Position numbers and translations under genes: made by a program
In this document: piece after piece, positions 58,082-64,000 of the stretch
How the letters are laid out: every line of letters begins with the position of its first letter
Position numbering within the stretch: position 1 is the first letter of the stretch
NCBI GenBank assembly: GCA_965214415.1
Contig: CBDCBQ010000003.1
Span: 2,418,001-2,482,000 of the forward strand
Source of the DNA: RH-AL1 sp965214415
Lineage (GTDB): Bacteria; Pseudomonadota; Alphaproteobacteria; Rhizobiales; Beijerinckiaceae
Length of the DNA stretch: 64,000 nt
Reading direction: 5' to 3'
Notes under the pieces: generated by a model
Database searches by the model: none
Told to the model about the DNA's origin: nothing
What the model saw: only the letters and a program-made list of their open reading frames with translations

Positions 58082-59251
58082 TTAGTGGATGCCGAGCTTT
58101 TCGGCGGCCATCTTCGTTCCGTCGACGCGCGCCTTGATCTTCTTGAAGGCGATCTCGCGTGCGAAGTCCGGCGAGCCGTAAGCGGGCTTCTTGTCGATGG
58201 CGAACGGCGAGAAGCCGCAATCATCCGTCGAGGCGAGCTGCTCCTTTGGAATGTAATTCGACGCCGCGATCAGGGCCTCGCAGACCTCCTCGGGCGTTTC
58301 CACCTTCGGGTTCTGGCACCAGATGACACCGACGTAATACATCGGCAGAACGCCATTGGCGTCCTTGCGGACACCCTCGCCGATCATCTTGTAGGTTGCC
58401 TCCTTGTCGGTCTCACAGGCAGCCTGGATGGTGAAATAGCCGGCATTGATCGAGAACAAGGCAGGTAGCAGGCTCGCATAGGGCACTTCGCCGCTGTGGT
58501 TCGAGTCCGCGTCGCTGCCGGCGCAGGTGTGAACGCCGATGTTGACGCGTTCCTCGGGCGTGAACCGGTCGACGACCGTGGCGATCAGCTCGATGAAGTG
58601 CGGCAGCAGGCCGGCGTCCGTCCAAGGATTGCGCGCGTCCTTCTTCAAGGACAGTCGCCCCTCCGTGAAGTCGATCGTGACACGGGCGGCACCGGCGGCA
58701 AACGCCTTGCGAACGTCCTTCTCGCACTCGTTGACCAGGTCGGCCTCGAACTGCTCACGCGAATAATCGGGGATCTTCACATGCAGCGGCAGCAGTAGCG
58801 ACAACATCGAAGGCGCGATGACGGCTTGCTTCATCGGCTTCTTGGCGAACTTGATCGACTTCGCCAGGGCATCCGCGGCATATTCGTTGTATTGGAACGG
58901 CCCGCCGACGAGCTTGGGCATCGACTTGTAATGGCCGTCGGGGAACAGCGCAAAGGTCTGGCCGCCGGGGCCGCAGCACGAATTGAGGCCGGTGCCGGCC
59001 ATGCTCGTCATGAAGGGATAGGTGGCGAAGCTCGACCACCACTGCTCGCCATCGGCGATGATCGGGGACCCTGTGGCTTCGAATTTCTCGATCGAATCCT
59101 TGATCGCGATCTCTTGCTCCGTCTCGAGATCTTTCTTGGTGATTTCGCCGGCATCGTAGGCGGCGAACGCCGTCTGGAGCTTGATCGGCCGCGGCAGCGA
59201 CCCGCAGGGCTCGGTGGGAATGCCAGTTTCGGCTCTTGGATCAAATGACAT
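58082..59251 (-). CDS. MetE-like cobalamin-independent methyltransferase, group II
   Basis: Protein of 389 residues resembling the C-terminal barrel of cobalamin-independent methionine synthase. It belongs to the short relatives that include epoxyalkane:CoM transferase and various putative methyltransferases. The zinc thiol-activating site is present: His241 and Cys243 in GVHTCAGSD and Cys345 in STDDCGFSPF. An acidic GEQWWSSF motif and the FTEGRLSLKKD segment also fit. It lacks the N-terminal domain that binds folate in full-length MetE. The thiol acceptor and methyl donor are therefore unknown. The ATG has AGGAG six bases before it. Confidence 0.8.
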   Translation of the reverse strand: MSFDPRAETGIPTEPCGSLPRPIKLQTAFAAYDAGEITKKDLETEQEIAIKDSIEKFEATGSPIIADGEQWWSSFATYPFMTSMAGTGLNSCCGPGGQTFALFPDGHYKSMPKLVGGPFQYNEYAADALAKSIKFAKKPMKQAVIAPSMLSLLLPLHVKIPDYSREQFEADLVNECEKDVRKAFAAGAARVTIDFTEGRLSLKKDARNPWTDAGLLPHFIELIATVVDRFTPEERVNIGVHTCAGSDADSNHSGEVPYASLLPALFSINAGYFTIQAACETDKEATYKMIGEGVRKDANGVLPMYYVGVIWCQNPKVETPEEVCEALIAASNYIPKEQLASTDDCGFSPFAIDKKPAYGSPDFAREIAFKKIKARVDGTKMAAEKLGIH

Positions 59252-59636
59252 TGCGGCTCCTGTGAACAAGGCTCCGAGCGCGCGAACGGGTTCACGTCTC
59301 CGTCGGAGCGGGTTGCTGGGCAGAAATAGTTGCGTTTTATGTTGCACGCCCGCTCGCGGACACCCACAAATGAGCAAGTACTGGGCCACAAACAGACGAG
59401 GCAGAAAGCTGTTATTTAGGCAGCGAACAATGACTGCATAGACCGCAATCGTCAGCGTCGCTTGACTTGCGTGAGCGGAAGAAAGCTCACGGGCATCGTC
59501 GCAACCGAGCCGATCTCGAAGACCCGAACGGCAGGCGATTTGCTGACGGCAGCACACCGAGGCCGCAAGCTCGCGTCCCAGTTGACGGGCGACGATCAGG
59601 CGCAAATAATTTGACCAGCGATCGCGGAGGCTTGGT
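59252..59636. other. Gene-free leader of the MetE-like gene and upstream region
   Basis: No gene is seen in 385 bases. GCTCCGA at 59271-59277 pairs with TCGGAGC at 59303-59309, a possible hairpin in the leader of the MetE-like gene, and GTGAGC at 59471-59476 pairs with GCTCAC at 59485-59490. I did not find the signatures of a cobalamin or SAM riboswitch. Confidence 0.45.
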
Positions 59637-59876
59637 GTGACGGACCACAGAAGCGGACGGCCACCGACGAAGCCGACAGTCAACGGCATCCCGGCGCTGC
59701 CGGGTCGGGTGCACGGCCTCGATTCGCCGCATATCGAGCTGTTGGCCATGCTGTCGGTCGGCGGGGGCACACTGACGACGCTCGAGACGCGCGAAGTCTG
59801 CGCCGCCGTGGTCGCCTACATCGAAAAGCTGCGGGAGGCGTCGCCCAACCGCAATCCCCGCGATCGCCCTTGCTGA
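59637..59876 (+). CDS. 79-residue hypothetical protein
   Basis: Small cytoplasmic protein starting at GTG with GGAGG five bases upstream. It is basic at the start (MTDHRSGRPPTKP) and helical at the end (TREVCAAVVAYIEKLREA). It shows no motif that I recognise. It stands alone between the MetE-like gene (divergent) and hbd (convergent, 13 bases between stops). Confidence 0.55.
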   Translation: MTDHRSGRPPTKPTVNGIPALPGRVHGLDSPHIELLAMLSVGGGTLTTLETREVCAAVVAYIEKLREASPNRNPRDRPC

Positions 59877-59889
59877 GCCGACTTATGCG

Positions 59890-60765
59890 CTACCGCGTCG
59901 GGATCGGTGTGCCGCTCCGATAGTCGTAGAAGCCGCGCTGCGTCTTGCGGCCGAGCCATCCGGCTTCGACGTACTTCACCAGCAATGGGCAGGGGCGATA
60001 CTTCGGATCCGCCAGGCCCTCGTGCAGCACCTGCATCACCGACAGCAGCGTATCGAGGCCGATGAAGTCGGCGAGCGAGAGCGGGCCCATCGGATGGTTT
60101 GCGCCAAGCTTCATCGCGGTGTCGATCGCCTCGACCGAACCGACGCCCTCGTAGAGCGTGTAGATCGCCTCGTTGATCATCGGCAGTAGGATGCGATTGA
60201 CGATGAACGCCGGGAAATCCTCCGACACCGTCGAGGTCTTGCCGAGACGGGCGATCAGCGCCTTCGCGGCCTCGTAGGTCACGTCCTCCGTCGCGATGCC
60301 GCGGATCAGCTCGACGAGCTGCATCTTGAAGGCCGGGTTCATGAAATGGATGCCGATGAACCGCTCCGGCCGGTCGGTCGAGGACGCGAGCCGGGTGATC
60401 GAGATCGACGACGTGTTCGAGGCCAGCATCGCCTCGGGCTTCAGATGCGGGCAGACCATCGCGAAGATCTTGCGCTTGACCTCCTCGTTCTCGGAAGCGG
60501 CCTCGATGACGAGATCGCAATCGCCGAACGCCGCGAGATCAGGCGCGGGCGCGATGTGCGCCAGGGCGGCCCTGCTCTGGCTCGCGTCGATCTGGCCCTT
60601 GTCCACGAGCTTGCCGAAGCTCGCCGCGATCGCGTCGACCCCCGCCCGCGTCTTCGTCTCGGTGACATCGTTGACGAGCACCTCGATGCCGGCGAGCGCG
60701 CAGACCTGGGCAATGCCAGACCCCATCTGCCCGGCGCCGATGACGCCGATCTTTGCGATTTCCAT
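59890..60765 (-). CDS. hbd: 3-hydroxybutyryl-CoA dehydrogenase
   Basis: NAD(P)-dependent enzyme of 291 residues that interconverts 3-hydroxybutyryl-CoA and acetoacetyl-CoA. The Rossmann motif IGVIGAGQMGSGIAQ is at the start, and ASNTSSISITRLA, GIHFMNPAFKMQLVE, the catalytic HFMNP histidine region and GANHPMGPLSLADFIGLD follow. It lies 72 bases after etfA and in the same direction, a common grouping with ETF genes. The ATG at 60765 is used; an in-frame TTG is three codons earlier. Confidence 0.94.
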   Translation of the reverse strand: MEIAKIGVIGAGQMGSGIAQVCALAGIEVLVNDVTETKTRAGVDAIAASFGKLVDKGQIDASQSRAALAHIAPAPDLAAFGDCDLVIEAASENEEVKRKIFAMVCPHLKPEAMLASNTSSISITRLASSTDRPERFIGIHFMNPAFKMQLVELIRGIATEDVTYEAAKALIARLGKTSTVSEDFPAFIVNRILLPMINEAIYTLYEGVGSVEAIDTAMKLGANHPMGPLSLADFIGLDTLLSVMQVLHEGLADPKYRPCPLLVKYVEAGWLGRKTQRGFYDYRSGTPIPTR

Positions 60766-60837
60766 CACGTCCAAACCTGGTTGGGCCTCGGGCGATCTCC
60801 GCCTCTTTCACCATGACGCCGATAGTTGAAGAGACGC

Positions 60838-61788
60838 CTACCCGCCCTTCTTGGCAAGCGCCTCGGTGAGCTCGGGCACGATCTTGAAGAGATCGCCAAC
60901 AAGGCCGTAGTCGGCAACCTGAAAGATCGGTGCCTCCTCGTCCTTGTTGATGGCGACGATGATCTTCGAATCCTTCATGCCGGCGAGATGCTGAATGGCG
61001 CCCGAGATGCCGACCGCGATATACAGGTCGGGCGCGACGATCTTGCCGGTCTGCCCGACCTGCCAATCGTTCGGCGCGTAGCCCGCGTCCACGGCCGCGC
61101 GTGAAGCACCGACCGCCGCATGGAGCGTGTCGGCCAGCGGCACGATGACGTTGGTGAAATTGTCGGCATTGGCGACGGCGCGACCGCCCGAGACGACGAT
61201 CTTGGCGCCGGTCAACTCGGGCCGCTCGGAGGCGACCAGCTCGTCGCTCTTGAAGGCCGAGAGGCCCGTGTCCTCGACCCCGGCACCGACGGCTTCGATC
61301 GGCGCCTCGGCACCACCCGCGCCGGTCGCGATGAACGAGGCGGCGCGCACGGTCACGATCTTCTTCGCGTCCTTCGATTGCACCGTCTGGATCGCGTTGC
61401 CGGCATAGATCGGCCGCTCGAACGTGTCGGAGGAGACGACCTTCGAGATGTCGGACACCTGCATCACGTCGAGCAGCGCGGCGGCGCGCGGCATCGCGTT
61501 CTTCGTCGCCGCCGTCGAGGGCGCGACGATCGCGTCGTAGTCCTTGGCGAGCGCGACGAGCAGCGCGGACAGGGGCTCGGCCATGGCGTTGCCATAGACC
61601 GGCGCGTCGGCGGTCAGCACCTTCTCGACGCCCTCGAGTGCCGCCGCCTGCTTGGCAGCTGCCTCGATCCCTTCGCCGGCGACCAATACATGGACCGGCG
61701 CGCCCATCGCGAGCGCGGCGGTCAGCGCCTTCGCGGTGGCATCGCCGAGCTTGCCGGAGCCGACATCGGCCAGAACGAGGGTCGTCAT
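60838..61788 (-). CDS. etfA: Electron transfer flavoprotein alpha subunit
   Basis: FAD-binding subunit of ETF, which passes electrons from acyl-CoA and other dehydrogenases to ETF-ubiquinone oxidoreductase; 316 residues. The C-terminal FAD domain has VVSGGRAVANADNF, then VGQTGKIVAPDLYIAVGISGAIQHLAGMKDSK and INKDEEAPIFQVADYGLVGDLF. The N-terminal domain begins MTTLVLADV. It overlaps etfB by four bases (ATGA), so the two subunits are coupled. A good AGGAGT site lies seven bases before the ATG. Confidence 0.97.
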   Translation of the reverse strand: MTTLVLADVGSGKLGDATAKALTAALAMGAPVHVLVAGEGIEAAAKQAAALEGVEKVLTADAPVYGNAMAEPLSALLVALAKDYDAIVAPSTAATKNAMPRAAALLDVMQVSDISKVVSSDTFERPIYAGNAIQTVQSKDAKKIVTVRAASFIATGAGGAEAPIEAVGAGVEDTGLSAFKSDELVASERPELTGAKIVVSGGRAVANADNFTNVIVPLADTLHAAVGASRAAVDAGYAPNDWQVGQTGKIVAPDLYIAVGISGAIQHLAGMKDSKIIVAINKDEEAPIFQVADYGLVGDLFKIVPELTEALAKKGG

Positions 61789-62534
61789 GCGAGAACTCCT
61801 GCGGCATCGAGCTTCGAGACGAGCTCGGGGACATCGCCGACCTTGATGCCGGCCGAGCGTGTCGGCGGCTCGCTCGTCTTGAGTATGGAGAGCCGCGGCG
61901 CGACATCGACCCCGTGATCGGCCGGCGTTGACTCGGCGATCGGCTTCTTCTTCGCCTTCATGATGTTGGGCAGCGAGGCATAGCGCGGTTCGTTGAGGCG
62001 GAGGTCCGTCGTCACCACCGCGGGGAGCTTCAAGGTGACCGTCTGCGCGCCGCCGTCGACTTCGCGCGTCACATCGACGCTTTCGCCCTCGAGCGCCACT
62101 TTCGAGGCGAATGTCCCCTGCCCCCACCCGAGCAGCGCGGCGAGCATTTGGCCTGTTTGATTCGCGTCGTCGTCGATCGCCTGCTTTCCGAGAATGACGA
62201 GACCCGGCTGCTCCTGGTCGACGATGCTCTTGAGGATCTTGGCGACGGCGAGCGGCTCGACGATCCCGTCGGTCTTCACCAGGATGCCGCGATCAGCGCC
62301 CATCGCGAGTGCGTTGCGGATGGTCTCGGTCGCCTGCTGCGGCCCGATCGACACGGCGATTACCTCGGTCGCCTTGCCGGCCTCCTTGAGACGTAGCGCC
62401 TCCTCGACGGCGATCTCGTCGAATGGATTCATCGACATCTTGACGCCGTTGAGTTCGACGCCCGATCCGTCCGGCTTGACTCTGATTTTGACGTTGTAAT
62501 CGACGACCCGTTTGACGGGCACCAAAATTTTCAA
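61785..62534 (-). CDS. etfB: Electron transfer flavoprotein beta subunit
   Basis: AMP-binding subunit of ETF, 249 residues, which is the family's usual length. It begins MKILVPVKRVVDYNVKIRVK and has MNPFDEIAVEEALRLKE, VILGKQAIDDDANQTGQMLAALL and the ending DVPELVSKLDAAGVL. The frame is open to 62618, but a TTG at 62534, preceded by GGAGAC ten bases upstream, gives the normal N-terminus, so a TTG start is proposed. It is the first gene of the etfB-etfA-hbd operon. Confidence 0.96.
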   Translation of the reverse strand: MKILVPVKRVVDYNVKIRVKPDGSGVELNGVKMSMNPFDEIAVEEALRLKEAGKATEVIAVSIGPQQATETIRNALAMGADRGILVKTDGIVEPLAVAKILKSIVDQEQPGLVILGKQAIDDDANQTGQMLAALLGWGQGTFASKVALEGESVDVTREVDGGAQTVTLKLPAVVTTDLRLNEPRYASLPNIMKAKKKPIAESTPADHGVDVAPRLSILKTSEPPTRSAGIKVGDVPELVSKLDAAGVLA

Positions 62535-62666
62535 AACGGCTGTCTCCACAAGGCGGCGCTTCGGATTTGCTCGACGAAGGACCGCGCGCCCGTCACGCGC
62601 GCTTCGTAATTGCGCCATACCGGCGAGTCAACGCGGCTGGGAGTCGAAGGTTTGAACGCCGAAAGC

Positions 62667-62850
62667 ATGACGTCCCACGCCGATCTTGCAGCTGTGCGCC
62701 GCGCCTACGCCCGCCGAGTCGTTCACACGGCTGGTGTCGACGATCCCCGCCTGGTTCAGGCGCTCGCGACGGTGCCGCGAGAAATCTTCTGGAGTCTGGC
62801 CCTTGGGCGATCCACCGCGTCCTACCCCTGCCAGGGGGCGGCGGACTCCG
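62667..62850 (+). pseudogene. Frameshifted remnant of a protein-L-isoaspartate methyltransferase-like gene
   Basis: The first 42 codons read like the start of protein-isoaspartate methyltransferase relatives: DLAAVRRAYARRVVHTAGVDDPRLVQALATVPREIF. Just after PREIF the frame becomes meaningless, while another plus frame continues with LLESGPWAIHRVLPLP, matching the FLGPGPW segment that follows PRE in these proteins. A small insertion or deletion near 62793 has thus broken the gene, and the SAM-binding part is not found afterwards. The frame stays open to 63035 without similarity. It is probably non-functional. Confidence 0.65.
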
Positions 62851-63085
62851 CCGCCGACGCGGCGCTAGCCGCGGCCTTCGCGACTGGCCGTTCGAGCGAG
62901 GTCACGCGGCTGCGCAGAAAGCAGGTTGCCGCCGGCAGATCGTGGCTGTCCGGCGAGGGCTGGACCTTGACCTACGATCGAGCCGGCAAGACGAGCTTGT
63001 CCTGGCCATCTTGCGAAACGCGGTCGCCCTCATGATCTCTATGACATCGCGGCCAAAAGAGCGGCCGTACTCAAGGAGAAGCTCG

Positions 63086-63592
63086 ATGGGCGGTTGGGGC
63101 AATGCCACGCGTCATGGTGGCTGGAATCAAGGCGGATGGCGGACGGCGCGGCGCGACGAGCCCGCGGGGTTGGCACGAACCGCAGGACGCTGGACGGCGC
63201 CCGACGTCGCGCTGACGGTCGTCGGCTTCATCATCCATTGGGAGATCGGTCTCGCGTTTCTCGGGCTCAAACTTTGGCAGCAGGCGAGCGGCTACGAGGG
63301 CAGCGTCCTTGCCTTCGCGCGCGACCGTTGGGAGTCGCTGGTTGGGATGGCGCGCGGCCTTCTCGACGGCGGCAAGTCGTCGATGCCGTTCGCGGCCCGG
63401 TCTTCCGGCAACAAGGCCTTCGACGCTTGGCGTCATGCCGAACTGGCCCGCATCGAGGCGGAGCGCGGCAAGCTTCGCACCGCCGAGCGCGAATTCAACG
63501 CCTATAGGGATGAGCTTCTGCACGCCAAGGATCGCGAGGATTTCGACCGGTTCATGCAGGTGCGGGGCAGCGACCTTCAACCTCGCGACTGA
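63086..63592 (+). CDS. DUF2852 membrane protein
   Basis: Protein of 168 residues with one clear helix (about 40-62, APDVALTVVGFIIHWEIGLAFLGL) after a Gly/Trp-rich head (GGWGNATRHGGWNQGGW), and a polar, acidic C-terminal half containing FDAWRHAELARIEAERGKL and the ending REDFDRFM. These match DUF2852, a conserved family of unknown function in Hyphomicrobiales. AAGGAG lies seven bases before the ATG. A strong stem-loop follows about 50 bases after the stop. Confidence 0.85.
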   Translation: MGGWGNATRHGGWNQGGWRTARRDEPAGLARTAGRWTAPDVALTVVGFIIHWEIGLAFLGLKLWQQASGYEGSVLAFARDRWESLVGMARGLLDGGKSSMPFAARSSGNKAFDAWRHAELARIEAERGKLRTAEREFNAYRDELLHAKDREDFDRFMQVRGSDLQPRD

Positions 63593-63642
63593 TGCCGGTT
63601 GGACGTCAGCAACCCCACATGAGTTTCTACACCATGTAGAGC

Positions 63643-63675
63643 GCCCCTGACGTAAGCTGCCCTTGCGTTAGGGGC
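63643..63675. terminator. Stem-loop after the DUF2852 gene
   Basis: GCCCCTGACGTAAG pairs along its whole length with CTTGCGTTAGGGGC, using two G-U pairs, over a five-base loop. This 14-bp stem is unusually long. There is no T-run, so it may end transcription with Rho or simply protect the 3' end; it separates DUF2852 from the TadE-like gene. Confidence 0.6.
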
Positions 63676-63747
63676 CCCTTAAGATCGAGCCGCCTAGGCT
63701 CCCACTTCATCGCGCCAGTCTTGGCGGATGAAGACGAGGGAGTCTCG

Positions 63748-64000
63748 GTGGAATTCGCGGTCCAATATCAGAGAGCGCACGAGAGCTCACCGCGCACCAC
63801 CCGGGCCCTTGCTTTGCGGGTCGTTCGCGGCGCATCCGGCAAAATCAGCGGCTTGATGTCCTGTCGACGCGGCGCGTCGGCTGTCGAGTTTGCGATCGTC
63901 TCTTCGATGCTGATCTTGACGATCCTGTTCGTCATGATCGTCGGCGTGATCCTCTACTATAATCAGGCGCTGGATTACGCGACCAATCGCGCCGCGCGTC
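63748..64000 (+). CDS. Start of a TadE/TadG-like pilus assembly protein, cut by window edge
   Basis: The first 84 codons of a gene are visible. After a polar head of about 38 residues, CRRGASAVEFAIVSSMLILTILFVMIVGVILYYNQALDYATNRAAR is a TadE-type signature with the Glu five residues into the helix, as in minor pseudopilins of tight-adherence pili. The GTG start is supported by GAGGGAG about seven bases upstream; the in-frame ATG at 63856, just before the signature, has no ribosome site. The gene continues beyond the window; other tad genes would be expected nearby. Confidence 0.7.
   Translation, partial: MEFAVQYQRAHESSPRTTRALALRVVRGASGKISGLMSCRRGASAVEFAIVSSMLILTILFVMIVGVILYYNQALDYATNRAAR

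Noticed and set aside
59252..59636. A cobalamin or SAM riboswitch before the MetE-like gene
   Set aside because: Neither the B12 box nor a SAM-II core is visible. A structure search (for example a covariance-model scan of this interval) would decide; a significant hit would reverse this.
63036..63085. A gene end reading HDLYDIAAKRAAVLKEKL before the DUF2852 start
   Set aside because: The stretch merely runs through the AAGGAG ribosome site and has no upstream frame of its own.
1..64000. rRNA, tRNA or CRISPR loci
   Set aside because: I looked through the intergenic intervals for tRNA T-arm sequences and repeated spacers and saw none; a tRNA search tool would be needed to rule out tRNA genes completely.

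Overview
The window is 64 kb of GC-rich (roughly two-thirds G+C by eye) bacterial chromosome, packed with genes on both strands. It suggests an alphaproteobacterium of the order Hyphomicrobiales (Rhizobiales). The evidence is a thioredoxin reductase gene followed by an LsrB/VtlR-type LysR regulator, a MucR/Ros regulator, a CtrA-type TTAA-N7-TTAA box, and several small families typical of that order (DUF992, DUF1285, DUF2852, DUF6111, DUF6460, UPF0262). I found no rRNA, tRNA, CRISPR array, integrase or transposase. Genus cannot be fixed from what I can see.

Layout. 0-2.1 kb: the end of an EmrA/EmrB-type efflux operon with a divergent TetR regulator. 2.2-4.7 kb: bioB and a repeat-bearing methyltransferase. 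4.7-9.5 kb: a MoxR/DUF58/DUF4159 operon, with DUF1285, a CoA-type Nudix hydrolase, DUF6111 and the CCA-adding enzyme running the other way (9.6-12.4 kb). 12.4-14.7 kb: hisD, UPF0262 and a small phosphatase, followed by a VapC-like toxin remnant. 15.2-20.8 kb: an old-yellow-enzyme reductase, then dapE, a cytochrome P450 and a lipid acyltransferase, then a six-helix membrane protein. 20.8-29.6 kb: a HerA-like ATPase with a GGDEF/EAL protein, pcaF, trmL, a sulfotransferase-like gene, a divergent LpxC relative, hemF and gtrA. 29.7-36.6 kb: a DUF992 exported protein, trxB-lsrB, and a large hybrid sensor kinase with a REC-Hpt partner behind a CtrA box. 36.7-46.1 kb: mostly housekeeping and metabolic genes (YggS, L,D-transpeptidase, response regulator plus cyclic-nucleotide-binding protein, GST, MucR, YchF, two paralogous 55-residue membrane proteins, phosphatase, FMN reductase, double MaoC). 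46.1-48.1 kb: an accessory, phage-like control module. 48.1-64 kb: exported proteins, ispG, a LysR-controlled aromatic-acid-type efflux operon, a NarL-type regulator, MscS, a MetE-like protein, hbd-etfA-etfB, a degraded protein-isoaspartate methyltransferase, DUF2852, and the start of a TadE-type pilin-like gene.

The most interesting stretch is 46.1-48.1 kb. A LexA/cI-like S24 repressor is flanked by a divergent GcrA-like helix-turn-helix gene plus DUF6362, and by a downstream 100-residue orphan gene. I read five copies of a 14-bp dyad, (A/C)GGTA-N4-(T/G)ACC(T/G), around these genes. At two promoters the dyad lies in the 16-bp spacer between good -35 and -10 elements, as in a phage immunity switch. 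One of those promoters would make a leaderless mRNA. No phage structural or integration genes are beside it, so it is either a domesticated remnant or a small free-standing switch.

Other points of interest are the CtrA box before the REC-Hpt/hybrid kinase pair, an LpxC relative lacking the usual lysine beside a zinc ligand, a cysteine-free LsrB relative, a ribosome-binding-site hairpin before a DUF305 gene, a 25-bp-armed palindromic repeat, and three decayed or truncated genes.
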